NCBI RefSeq assembly: GCF_003860345.1
Contig: NZ_CP034179.1
Span: 1,364,001 to 1,428,000, forward strand
Direction: 5' to 3'
Origin: Caenibius tardaugens NBRC 16725
GTDB taxonomy: Bacteria; Pseudomonadota; Alphaproteobacteria; Sphingomonadales; Sphingomonadaceae
DNA length: 64,000 nucleotides
In this document: positions 42,142 through 50,584 of the stretch, one piece after another
How positions within the stretch are numbered: the first letter of the stretch is position 1
How the letters are laid out: every line of letters starts with the position of its first letter
Program-made: the position numbers and the translations under genes
The notes under the pieces: generated by a model
Told to the model about the DNA's origin: nothing
What the model saw: the letters and a program-made list of their open reading frames with translations, nothing else
The model's database searches: none

Positions 42142-43060
42142 GATCGCCCCCTTTGAGCGACAGAATTTCGCGGGCATCATCAGGCGTGGCGATTTCCAGC
42201 CCCAGCCCTTCCAGGATTTGCCGCACCCGGGTGACTTGCGCCGCATTGCTTTGCGCCAATTGCCCCTTCCCGAGCCAGAGCGAATCCTCCAGCCCGACAC
42301 GGACATGGCCGCCCATCGACGCGGCCATCGCCGCCACTTTCATCTGCGCCTGCCCGGCGGCCAGCACCGACCAGCGATAGTTGTCACCGAACAGCCGATC
42401 GGCCGTCCGCTTCATATGCATCACATCGTCGGGATGGCTGCCGATCCCGCCCAGCAGACCGAAACAGGTCTGGATGAACAGCGGCGCCCGCACCAAACCT
42501 TCGCTCCAGAAATAGTGCAGGTTGTAAAGGTGGCTGGTGTCGTAGCATTCGAATTCATAGCGCGCGCCAGTCTGGTTCAGCGTGTCCAGCGCATAACGGA
42601 TGTCCTTGAAGCTGTTGCGGAACACCAGATCATGGCTGCCTTCCAGCATCGGGCGTTCCCAGTCATGCTGGAATGCCTTGTAGCGGTTGAGCATGGGGAA
42701 CAGCCCGAAATTCATCGACCCCATATTCAGGCTGGCAATTTCAGGACGCCAGACTTCGGCGGGGCGCACCCGTTCTTCCACCGCCATATAGGGGGAACCG
42801 CCCGTGGTCAGATTCACGACCACGTCCGAACGCTGCTTGATCACGCGCAGGAACGGTTCGAACGCTTCCGGGCTCTGGTCAGGCCTGCCATCGGCGGGAT
42901 TGCGCGCATGAAGATGGACAATCGCGGCGCCCGCTTCTGCCGCACCCAGTGCGCTTTCGGCGATTTCCTGCGGCGTAACGGGCAAATGGGGCGACATCGA
43001 CGGCGTGTGAATCGAGCCCGTGATCGCGCAGCTGATGATGACCTTTGGGGCTGACGGCAC
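42128..43060 (-). CDS. BKACE (beta-keto acid cleavage enzyme)
   Basis: 310 aa from a GTG at 43060 preceded by a strong GGAGAGGAGG; upstream ATGs lie inside the promoter palindrome. The zinc motif is H49-L-H51-A-R53 (VHLHARNPADGRP), followed by the NLTTGGS loop and the late Glu in RVGLED, all as in canonical BKACE. It exchanges acetyl-CoA with a beta-keto acid to give acetoacetate and a new acyl-CoA. It is the first gene of the operon running to 37670. In this setting it may replace HMG-CoA lyase or a thiolase for the final cleavage. Confidence 0.9.
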   Translation of the reverse strand: MPSAPKVIISCAITGSIHTPSMSPHLPVTPQEIAESALGAAEAGAAIVHLHARNPADGRPDQSPEAFEPFLRVIKQRSDVVVNLTTGGSPYMAVEERVRPAEVWRPEIASLNMGSMNFGLFPMLNRYKAFQHDWERPMLEGSHDLVFRNSFKDIRYALDTLNQTGARYEFECYDTSHLYNLHYFWSEGLVRAPLFIQTCFGLLGGIGSHPDDVMHMKRTADRLFGDNYRWSVLAAGQAQMKVAAMAASMGGHVRVGLEDSLWLGKGQLAQSNAAQVTRVRQILEGLGLEIATPDDAREILSLKGGDHVGF

Positions 43061-43085
43061 GTTCCCGCACCTCCTCTCCGTTCTC

Positions 43086-43128
43086 TCGTTGACACTATAA
43101 TGAACGTCATTCATTATAGTGTCAACGA
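43086..43128. promoter_or_regulatory. perfect 19-bp-arm palindrome forming two overlapping divergent promoters
   Basis: Arm TCGTTGACACTATAATGAA (43086-43104) is repeated in reverse complement at 43110-43128 around the spacer CGTCA. Each arm starts with a consensus -35 TTGACA. Reading across the centre, 17 bp later, gives a -10-like CATTAT (43112-43117 on plus, 43097-43102 on minus). One repressor dimer at the centre would shut both the BKACE operon (minus) and the TetR-carboxylase operon (plus). Confidence 0.8.
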
Positions 43129-43162
43129 CCATCGGGGTCGAACGAAGGGCCCGAACCGCACG

Positions 43163-43762
43163 ATGCCAAGGGTATCCGCAGAACGATTACAGGACCGGCG
43201 CAACTCGATTATCGCGGCAGCGCGCGATGTCTTTGCCACGAAAGGTTTCAACGGCACCGCCATCGCCGATATCGCCAAGATTGCCGGCACCAGCGATGGG
43301 CTCATTTACCGCTACTTCAATGGCAAGCGCGAACTGCTCGAAGCGGTTCTCGATGACTTCTACGGCAGCATTCTCGAAGAAGTGGCGCAAGCCATCGCCG
43401 CCGCACCCGATTTCCGCACACGGTTGCAACGGCTGATCGAACATCATGTCGCCGTCTTCGCGCGGGACACCGGGCTGTGCCGCCTGTTCATTACCGAGGT
43501 GCGGAATCTCGAAGGCTATGTTGGTTCGGATTCGCAGGCGCTCAACCGCCGCTACACCGCATTGCTTGCCCCCGTGCTGGAGACCGGCATTGCCGAAGGC
43601 GCGCTGCCTGCGAACATCGACCGGCGCTTTGTCCGCGACATGCTGTTCGGCGGGATCGAACATATCGCCTGGCGGCACATCAGCACCGAAACCCCGCTCG
43701 ATGTCCCCGACATTTCGCGCAAGGTCACGGCCCTGCTGCTTGGCGGGATGGCTGCGGGATGA
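43163..43762 (+). CDS. TetR-family transcriptional regulator
   Basis: 199 aa. The HTH is at about residues 34-54 (AIADIAKIAGTSDGLIYRYFN), typical of acyl-CoA-responsive TetR repressors, with a helical effector domain. The ATG at 43163 lies 35 bp after the palindrome; the frame from 43100 would start inside it. Its stop overlaps the biotin carboxylase start (ATGA), so regulator and carboxylase are co-translated and autoregulated. The site at 36341 is a second likely target. Confidence 0.88.
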   Translation: MPRVSAERLQDRRNSIIAAARDVFATKGFNGTAIADIAKIAGTSDGLIYRYFNGKRELLEAVLDDFYGSILEEVAQAIAAAPDFRTRLQRLIEHHVAVFARDTGLCRLFITEVRNLEGYVGSDSQALNRRYTALLAPVLETGIAEGALPANIDRRFVRDMLFGGIEHIAWRHISTETPLDVPDISRKVTALLLGGMAAG

Positions 43763-45234
43763 CGGCGCCGTTCCGTTCCGTACTGATCGCCAACCGCGGC
43801 GAAATCGCGGCGCGTATCCTGCGCACGGTGCAGGCCATGGGCATGCGCGGGATCGTGGTGTTCCATGCGATTGACCGCAACACCCCGGCTGTGCTGCTGG
43901 CAGACGCGGCGGTGGAGATCGACGGCCCCACTCCGGTCGCCGCCTATCTCGATGGGCCGCAGATCATCGCCAGGGCAAAGGCCGCGGGGGCGGAGGCAAT
44001 CCACCCTGGTTACGGATTCCTGTCGGAAAACGCCGGGTTCGCGCGTGCGGTGGCGGCGGCGGGCATGGCGTTCGTCGGTCCCACGCCCGAAGCCATCGAA
44101 TTGATGGGCGACAAGGCGCGCGCGCGCGATTTCGTGGCGGAACGCGGCTTTCCGGTCGCCCCCTCCGCCATCGAGGATGACGATCCGGCCACTTTCGTTG
44201 CCCGCGCCCGCGCGGTCGGCGCGCCGCTGCTGATCAAGCCATCAGCGGGCGGCGGCGGCAAGGGCATGCGGATCGTGCGCGATCTTGCCTTGCTGGAGGA
44301 CGAGATCGCCCGTGCCCGCAGCGAAGGGGAACGCTATTTCGGTGACGGACGGCTCTATGCCGAACGCTATGTCGAACAGCCGCGCCATATCGAAGTGCAG
44401 GTGCTGGGCGATGCGCAGGGCAATGTCGTCCACCTGTTCGAACGCGAATGTTCGATCCAGCGGCGTTTCCAGAAAGTGATAGAGGAAAGCCCGTCGCCCG
44501 CCCTCACCCCCGAAGAACGGGACGCGATCTGCGAAATCGCGGCCGGCATCGCCCGCTCTGTCGCCTATCGCAACGCAGGCACGGTGGAATTCATCTATGG
44601 TCAGGGTGCTGTCTATTTCCTCGAAATGAATACCCGGCTGCAAGTCGAACATCCGGTGACGGAAGCAGTCACCGGGCGCGATCTGGTGGCGGACCAGTTG
44701 CGGATCGCCGCCGGGCAGCCGCTGGGTTTCGCGCAGGATGATCTGGCAATCACCGGCCACGCCATCGAACTGCGGCTCTATGCCGAAGACCCCGCGCGCG
44801 ATTTCGCCCCCACCACAGGCCCGGTGCTGGCGTTCCGCCCCGCGCCCGGCGTGCGGACCGATGCCGGGATCGTCGCAGGTGGCCAAATAAGCGCCGCGTT
44901 CGATCCAATGCTGGCCAAGATCGTGGTGCATGGCGCCGATCGCGCCGACACCATCGCCCGGGCCGATGCCGCACTGGCGCAAACGGTGCTGCTGGGCTGT
45001 GTCACGAACAATGCCTTCCTGCGCCGGTTGCTGGCCGATCCCGATTTTCGCGCGGGCCAGTTCCACACCGGAACCATTGCCGAAAAGCCCGAACTGCTGC
45101 CCGATCCGCCGCTCACCGATGCAGCGCGGGCCCGCATCCTTGGTGCGTCGGCCCTGTCGCTGCGCGCGGTGCGCGATGCCGCCGATGCGGTGCCGCCGCT
45201 CCACGCGGCAATCGGAACATGGCGCAACCTGTGA
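43759..45234 (+). CDS. acyl-CoA carboxylase, biotin carboxylase subunit
   Basis: 491 aa. Domains: N-terminal pre-ATP-grasp (VLIANRGEIAARI), ATP-grasp with the glycine-rich loop SAGGGGKGM (about 160), catalytic RLQVEHPVTE near 290-300, and the C-terminal biotin-carboxylase domain. No biotinyl domain is attached; that is supplied by the next gene, unlike the fused MCC/GCC alpha subunits. The ATG at 43759 overlaps the TetR stop. It carboxylates biotin with ATP and bicarbonate. Confidence 0.92.
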   Translation: MTAPFRSVLIANRGEIAARILRTVQAMGMRGIVVFHAIDRNTPAVLLADAAVEIDGPTPVAAYLDGPQIIARAKAAGAEAIHPGYGFLSENAGFARAVAAAGMAFVGPTPEAIELMGDKARARDFVAERGFPVAPSAIEDDDPATFVARARAVGAPLLIKPSAGGGGKGMRIVRDLALLEDEIARARSEGERYFGDGRLYAERYVEQPRHIEVQVLGDAQGNVVHLFERECSIQRRFQKVIEESPSPALTPEERDAICEIAAGIARSVAYRNAGTVEFIYGQGAVYFLEMNTRLQVEHPVTEAVTGRDLVADQLRIAAGQPLGFAQDDLAITGHAIELRLYAEDPARDFAPTTGPVLAFRPAPGVRTDAGIVAGGQISAAFDPMLAKIVVHGADRADTIARADAALAQTVLLGCVTNNAFLRRLLADPDFRAGQFHTGTIAEKPELLPDPPLTDAARARILGASALSLRAVRDAADAVPPLHAAIGTWRNL

Positions 45235-45734
45235 AACACATTTTCACCATCGATGGCGAACGCGCCGATGCCTGGCTTTCGGGGCACAAGGGCAGCTATC
45301 GCCTGCTCTATGATGGCGGCGCTTGCGCCGTCGCGCTCACTCCGGCGGCAACGGGCGATGGTGCGGCCCTGCTCCATATCGAGGGGCAGAGCGTGTCGGT
45401 CGTCCTTGCCGTGGCGGGCGATCAGGTGTGGGTCCATATCGACGGCGCGGCGCACGCGGTGATCCTGCACGATCCGGTCCGCTTCCTCGGCGCGGGCGAC
45501 GACGCGGCCGCATCGGGCACCATCCGCGCACCCATGCCCGGCACGGTGATCGCCGTCGCCACCGAACCGGGCGCACAAGTGCAAGCGGGCGATACCCTGA
45601 TGGTGATCGAAAGCATGAAGCTGGAAACCGCAATCAAGGCCCCACGCGATGGCGTGGTGGCCACGGTCACTTTCGCCGCGGGGCAAAGCTTTGATCGCGA
45701 TGCCGTGCTGGTCACGCTGGAAGGGGAGGACTGA
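45219..45734 (+). CDS. biotin carboxyl carrier subunit
   Basis: 171 aa. The C-terminal biotinyl domain (about 101-170) has the biotin-lysine K134 in ESMKLE, a variant of the usual A/S-M-K-M, with the Pro-Met-Pro-Gly hairpin RAPMPGTV before it. The N-terminal half may be the BT-like linker that binds the carboxylase subunits. It overlaps the preceding gene by 16 bp and ends 4 bp before the carboxyltransferase start. Confidence 0.88.
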   Translation: MAQPVKHIFTIDGERADAWLSGHKGSYRLLYDGGACAVALTPAATGDGAALLHIEGQSVSVVLAVAGDQVWVHIDGAAHAVILHDPVRFLGAGDDAAASGTIRAPMPGTVIAVATEPGAQVQAGDTLMVIESMKLETAIKAPRDGVVATVTFAAGQSFDRDAVLVTLEGED

Positions 45735-45738
45735 CACC

Positions 45739-47346
45739 ATGTCCCGCATCGTCTCCCAACTTGATCCGCGCTCCGAAAGCTTCCTCGCCAATGCCGCGCA
45801 TAATCGCGCGCTGGCCGAAGAGCTGCACCGCAGGCAGGACACCGCACGGCACGACCGGCCCGAGCGTGACCGCGAACGGCTGGCCCGGCAAAACAAGCTG
45901 ATGCCGCGCGAACGGCTGAAGCTGCTGCTTGACCCCGGCACCCCGTTTCTCGAATTGTCCACGCTGGCCGCCAACATGGCCTATGGCGGCGATGCCCCGG
46001 GCGCCAGCCAGATCACCGGGATCGGTGTGGTGGCCGGGCGCGAGGTCGTGATCCATGCCGATGACGCCTCGGTCAAAGGCGGCGCATGGTACCCACTTTC
46101 GGTCAAGAAGATCGTCCGCGCACTCGACATCGCGATCGAAAACCACCTGTCGATGATCCACCTGTGCGATTCCGCCGGGGGATTTCTGCCGCTGCAACGC
46201 GAACTCTTCGCCGACAGGTATTACGCCGGGCGGATATTCCGCAATCAGGCGATCCTTTCGAAAATGGGCCTGCCCCAGCTTTCCATCGTGCTGGGCCATT
46301 GCACCGCAGGCGGCGCCTATATCCCGGCGCTGAGCGATTACAGCGTGATCGTGCGCGGCACGGGCGCCATCTTCCTCGGCGGGCCGCCACTGGTGAAAGC
46401 GGCCACGGGCGAAGTGGTCACGGTGGAGGAACTGGGCGGCGCGGATATGCATACCAGCGTTTCGGGCACGGCCGATTACCCCGCCGCGAACGAACCCCAT
46501 GCCTTCGCCATCGCGCGCGAGATCGTCGGCACCTGGACGCGCGGGGAAAAGGCGCGGGTGGACATGCGCGAACCCGAAGCCCCGGCCTACGATCCGCAGG
46601 ACATCTACGGCATTCTACCGCGCGACAGCCGCACCGTGTTCGACATGCGCGAACTGATCGCGCGCATGGTGGATGGCAGCCGTTTCCACGAATACCAGCC
46701 CGCCTATGGCCCCACACTGGTCTGCGGTTTCGCCCATATCTGGGGCTATCCGGTGGGCATTCTCGCCAACAATGGCGTGCTGTTCAACGACAGTTCGCTG
46801 AAAGCGGCGCATTTCATCCAGCTGTGTGACAAGAACCGCACCCCACTGCTGTTTCTCCAGAATATCACCGGCTTCATGGTCGGGCGCGAATACGAACGGC
46901 GCGGCATTTCCAAGGACGGCGCGAAGCTGATCATGGCGGTTTCGGGGGCTTCGGTTCCCAAGTTCACGATCAATTGCAACGGGGCGTTCGGCGCCGGGGT
47001 CTATGGCATGTCGGGCCGGGCGTTCGACCCGCGCTTCCTGTTTTCGTGGCCGGGTGGATCGACGTCGGTCATGGGCGCGGAACAGGCCGCCAACGTGCTG
47101 AGCGATATCAAGATCCGCCAGCTCGAACGCGAAGGCCGCACGCTGTCGGCAGAAGAGATCGCGGCGATCCGCGACCCCGTGCTGGAAGATTACCGCCGCG
47201 AACAGAGCGCCTATTACGCCACATCGGAACTGTGGGATGACGGGATTCTCGATCCGGTCGATACCCGCAACGCGCTGGGCATCTGTCTGTCGGCCGCCCT
47301 GCACGCCCCGATCGACGATCCGCATTACGGGGTCTTCCGGCTCTGA
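45739..47346 (+). CDS. acyl-CoA carboxylase, carboxyltransferase (beta) subunit
   Basis: 535 aa, the size of methylcrotonoyl-/geranoyl-CoA carboxylase beta subunits. Crotonase-fold N and C halves are readable: RERLKLLLDPGTPFLEL, GHCTAGGAYIPALSDYSVIV, LFLQNITGFMVG and NGAFGAGVYGMSGRAFDPRF. It transfers the carboxyl group from biotin to the gamma or alpha carbon of an acyl-CoA. Together with the dehydrogenase, crotonase and ligase it outlines a methyl-branched acyl-CoA route. The precise substrate cannot be read from sequence. Confidence 0.92.
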   Translation: MSRIVSQLDPRSESFLANAAHNRALAEELHRRQDTARHDRPERDRERLARQNKLMPRERLKLLLDPGTPFLELSTLAANMAYGGDAPGASQITGIGVVAGREVVIHADDASVKGGAWYPLSVKKIVRALDIAIENHLSMIHLCDSAGGFLPLQRELFADRYYAGRIFRNQAILSKMGLPQLSIVLGHCTAGGAYIPALSDYSVIVRGTGAIFLGGPPLVKAATGEVVTVEELGGADMHTSVSGTADYPAANEPHAFAIAREIVGTWTRGEKARVDMREPEAPAYDPQDIYGILPRDSRTVFDMRELIARMVDGSRFHEYQPAYGPTLVCGFAHIWGYPVGILANNGVLFNDSSLKAAHFIQLCDKNRTPLLFLQNITGFMVGREYERRGISKDGAKLIMAVSGASVPKFTINCNGAFGAGVYGMSGRAFDPRFLFSWPGGSTSVMGAEQAANVLSDIKIRQLEREGRTLSAEEIAAIRDPVLEDYRREQSAYYATSELWDDGILDPVDTRNALGICLSAALHAPIDDPHYGVFRL

Positions 47347-47742
47347 CCGGTTGACACAGAACGGCCATGAAACGTGAAGCTTGTGCCGCCCTGCCGCCAC
47401 CGGCAGGCATCCCGCGTCCATATATAATATTGTGAAAACGATGAATTTTATTACAAATCCTGCGTGCTGACGCGGCCGGGAAAGCGCATAACAACCACGT
47501 GACCAGTGTGACCTTTCGCGCCGGTATCATGGTACCGCGCCGCCGCACGACGGCGGCAATCGGCACGAACGGCGCGCCCGCCATAACAGGCAGAGCCTGC
47601 GGAAGGGGGTGCGATACGAGATGGGGCATCGCACAGCATAAAGCGCAGATCGCGCAAGTAGGAAAGACGTGCCGAAACCGCTGGCGCAGCGCTTGCGCCC
47701 CGCTCCGCCCGACCCCTTCTGCCCTGCCCCGGTTTTCCGCGC
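47347..47742. other. 396-bp convergent gap without a supported gene
   Basis: The gap lies between the 3' ends of the carboxyltransferase and the citE-like gene. Its first part holds an AT-rich stretch (47420-47460) that looks promoter-like but has no gene to serve in either direction. A GC hairpin GCCGCCG-CACGA-CGGCGGC lies at 47539-47557 and could terminate either transcript. Open frames here are shadows without family features. Confidence 0.4.
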
Positions 47743-48641
47743 CTATTTCGCGGCGAGCCGGTCCGCCAGTGCCACGGTATCCTGCGCGCGCCGGAGATGC
47801 GGAACGTCGAGCATTTCGCCATCCAGCCCCAGTGCGCCCACACCCGGATTGGCGGCGAAGAGATCGACGATGCGGCGCGCCCGCGCCACTTCTTCCGCCG
47901 TGGGGGTAAAGGCCGCGTTGATCACATCCACCTGATCGGGATGGATCGACAGCATCCCGCGAAAACCGGCCCGCCGCGCCAGCGTGGCCGTGCGCTTCAG
48001 CCCTTCGGGATCGCGGAAATTGCCGTGAATCGTTTCGATCGGCACCACTTGGGCCGCCGCCGCCCCGGCCAGACACAGGCTGCGCGCCATCTGGTAGAAG
48101 TGTTCGTATTCGCCCGCATCATCCCGGTTGTCCAACGCACCGACAGCCGTGGCGATATCTTCCGCGCCCCAGGTCATCGCATCGAGCCTGGGGGCATCGC
48201 GATAAGTACCGATCGCAAACAGCCCTTCGGGGGTTTCGGTCGACACGATAATCACGCGCACGCTGCCAAGAGGGATATCCGACGCCGCTTCCAGCGCGGT
48301 CAGGTAATTGTCCAGCCGTTCGATATCGCCGCGCGAACGCACTTTGGGCAACATCACCCCACCCGGCCTGCCGCCGACAATCGCCGCCAGATCGGGCAGG
48401 GCATGTTCGGTATCCAGCGCGTTGATCCGCACCCACGGGCGGTTCCCCCCGCCCACCTATCGAGAAACGCCCGTACCAGCCCGCGCGCGGCGGGTTTGGT
48501 CGGTTCGGCAACGGCATCTTCCAGATCGAGCAGCAGCATATCCGCCGCGCTGGCCGCGGCCTTTTCCATCTTGCGTTCGCTGTCGCCCGGCACGAACAGC
48601 AGCGAGCGTGCCGAAAATAGCTCTGATCCCATGGCAACCAT
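47743..48641 (-). pseudogene. CitE/HpcH-like CoA-ester lyase, frameshifted
   Basis: The N-terminal part (ATG 48641 or 48632; ARSLLFVPGDSERKMEKA, LLLDLEDAV) and the rest (PWVRINALDT, GVMLPKV, AMTWGAEDI, GFRGMLSIHPDQV) are in different frames. They join at a C6 run on the plus strand (48445-48450). One extra base there restores a continuous 299- or 296-aa citrate lyase beta-like protein (malyl-/methylmalyl-CoA lyase family) with all motifs. It may be a true recent pseudogene, phase variation or a homopolymer sequencing error. It lies next to the IclR gene in the same direction. Confidence 0.8.
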
Positions 48642-48650
48642 CCCCTTTTC

Positions 48651-49379
48651 CTATGGATTGAGCCCGGCAATCGCCGCTTTGACGATCCCGGCAAATGCAT
48701 CGGCCCTGTCCAGACAGCGGAACTGCGGCCCCGCCACTGAAATGGCCAGTTGCCGCCCGTCGATCTGCAGCGGCACGGATACCCCCACCAGATGCGGGCT
48801 GTGTTCCCCGTCACTCAGGCAATAGCCACGGGCCACCCCGCGATCCAGCAGGGCCTCCACCGCATCGGCATCGCGCGGCGATTGCGCGGTATAGGCTTCG
48901 AACACGATCCGCCGATACAGCGCCTTGCGCTGCGCCCGGGGCATTTGCGACAGCAGCGCCCAGCCGGTGGCGCAGGAATGGATCGGCAGGCGTTTGCCTT
49001 CCGCCGCGAAATAGCGGATCGGTGCGGCGCATTCGACCACATGCATGACCATCGCATCGAGCCCGGCCGCAGTGGCAACCAGCGTGGTTTCCCCGGTTTC
49101 CGCGGCGATCTGCGCCACGATCCGCAGCACCGCTTGGGGCAGCAGTTCGACTTCCGAAATCGTCTGCGCCATCGCCAGCCAGCGCGACGTGGGATAGAGC
49201 CCGCCGCGCGCGCGCGGTTCGTAGAGATAGCCCAGTTCCGCCAGCGTCGTCACCAGATTGAACGTGCTCGACCGGGGCCAGCCCAGTGCATCGGCGATTT
49301 CCGCCGCCGTAGCGGGGCGCAGCCGTTCGGCAAAGAATTCCAGCAATTCGATGACATTGGCAGCCTGCCGGACTTTCAT
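48651..49379 (-). CDS. IclR-family transcriptional regulator
   Basis: 242 aa. The N-terminal winged helix (VIELLEFFAERLRPATAAEIADALGWPRSSTFNLVTTL) is followed by the IclR effector domain (ISEVELLPQAVLRIVAQIAAETGETTLVAT, IHSCATGWALLSQMP, GYCLSDGEHSPHLVGVSVPL). The ATG at 49379 overlaps the racemase stop (ATGA). The regulator is thus at the end of the racemase/dehydrogenase operon, which it probably controls, with the citE-like gene following. Confidence 0.88.
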   Translation of the reverse strand: MKVRQAANVIELLEFFAERLRPATAAEIADALGWPRSSTFNLVTTLAELGYLYEPRARGGLYPTSRWLAMAQTISEVELLPQAVLRIVAQIAAETGETTLVATAAGLDAMVMHVVECAAPIRYFAAEGKRLPIHSCATGWALLSQMPRAQRKALYRRIVFEAYTAQSPRDADAVEALLDRGVARGYCLSDGEHSPHLVGVSVPLQIDGRQLAISVAGPQFRCLDRADAFAGIVKAAIAGLNP

Positions 49380-50581
49380 GCCCCGCCTCCGCCCGCCGCC
49401 GTGACAGCGGGCGCGCAATGCACCGCGCCCTCCGCCAGCCATGCCGCGATCATGTCGTCCGACAGCCCCCATGCGCGCAGCGCGGCATGGCCGCCGCCGC
49501 CCGCAGGCTGCACCACGCCCGGCGTATCCGGCACGGTGCGGCTGAACCGGGGTTGCGGTGCGGGCTGGGTTACCCCTTCAATGTCCACGAAAGTGCCGCG
49601 CGCGACGGCATGAGGGTGCCCGGGCGCTTCCGAAAGGCGCAGGACAGGGGCAAAACAGGCATCGGTCCCTTCGAGCAGGGTGCACCATTCGGCGCGCGAA
49701 CGTTCGGCAAAACGCGCCACCAGCAGGGCCTTGCCCTCCACCCAGGTGCGCGGATCGTTCACATTGGGGAACATCGCCGGATCGAACCCGATTGCCTGCA
49801 ACAGGATCGCGCGGAATTTCGGTTCGATCGGGGCGACGGTGATCCATTCCCCGTCGGCACACTGATAGGTCTCGTAATGCGGGGCGCCGGAATCGAGCAG
49901 GTTGGTCCCCCGCCCTTCGCGATGCAGCCCCGCCGCCGCCATGCCGAACAGGGCGGCCATCAGCGTCGTGGTCCCGTCTGCCATAGCGGCATCGACAACC
50001 TGCCCCTGCCCGGATTGCCGCGCTTCCAGCAGGGCGCAGACCACACCGAAGGCCAGCATCATCGCCCCCGCGCCATAATCGCCGATCAGGTTGAGCGGGA
50101 TCGCGGGCGGTTCCCCCGCGCGGCCAATGGCCGACAGCGCGCCCGACAGCGCGATGTAATTGAGATCGTGCCCGGCCGCTTGCGCCAGCGGGCCGTCCTG
50201 CCCCCACCCGGTCACCCGCCCGTAAACCAGCGCGGGATTGCGGGCGAGGCACGCCTCCGGTCCCAGCCCCAGCCGTTCCATCACCCCGGGGCGAAACCCT
50301 TCGATCACGGCATCGGCGCGGGCCACCAGATCCAGCGCGCAAGCGCGCCCGGCAACCTGCTTGAGATCGACCGCCACCGATGGCCGCCCGCGCCGCGAGA
50401 CATCGAACTGGCGCAGGCGTTCGATCCCCAGCCCGGTCGGTTCCATCCGGTCCACGATAATCACGTCGGCGCCCAGATCAGCCAGCAACATGCCCGCCAT
50501 CGGGCACGGGCCGATGCCCGCGAATTCCACGATCCGCAGCCCCGCCAGCGGCCCCTTTCGCGCTGTTCCCGGCGCTTCCAT
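49376..50581 (-). CDS. alpha-methylacyl-CoA racemase (CaiB/BaiF fold)
   Basis: 401 aa. The catalytic pair of mycobacterial MCR is conserved with the same spacing: H138 (AGHDLNYIALSG) and D168 (IGDYGAG), 30 residues apart. The N-terminal FAGIGPCPMAGMLLADLGADV is typical of the racemase rather than the transferase branch. It epimerises 2-methyl acyl-CoAs so that (2S)-specific dehydrogenases can act. It lies 3 bp from the acyl-CoA dehydrogenase gene. This implies a 2-methyl-branched side-chain substrate, such as a terpenoid or steroid side chain. Confidence 0.9.
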   Translation of the reverse strand: MEAPGTARKGPLAGLRIVEFAGIGPCPMAGMLLADLGADVIIVDRMEPTGLGIERLRQFDVSRRGRPSVAVDLKQVAGRACALDLVARADAVIEGFRPGVMERLGLGPEACLARNPALVYGRVTGWGQDGPLAQAAGHDLNYIALSGALSAIGRAGEPPAIPLNLIGDYGAGAMMLAFGVVCALLEARQSGQGQVVDAAMADGTTTLMAALFGMAAAGLHREGRGTNLLDSGAPHYETYQCADGEWITVAPIEPKFRAILLQAIGFDPAMFPNVNDPRTWVEGKALLVARFAERSRAEWCTLLEGTDACFAPVLRLSEAPGHPHAVARGTFVDIEGVTQPAPQPRFSRTVPDTPGVVQPAGGGGHAALRAWGLSDDMIAAWLAEGAVHCAPAVTAAGGGGA

Positions 50582-50584
50582 GGT

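Noticed and set aside
42128-43132. Longer BKACE frame starting at 43132 or 43114
   Set aside because: Those starts lie within or beyond the promoter palindrome, whereas GTG 43060 has an excellent GGAGAGGAGG ribosome site.
43100-43162. N-terminal extension of the 43163 TetR protein
   Set aside because: The extended frame would start inside the promoter palindrome. The ATG at 43163 gives the normal TetR N terminus.
47420-47460. Promoter or operator in the carboxyltransferase/citE gap
   Set aside because: AT-rich, but both flanking genes end here and no gene would be served. A loose resemblance to the 56162 palindromes covers only eight bases.
47451-47843. 130-codon minus-strand open frame as a small gene
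   Set aside because: It overlaps the citE-like C terminus in another frame and has no ribosome site or family pattern.
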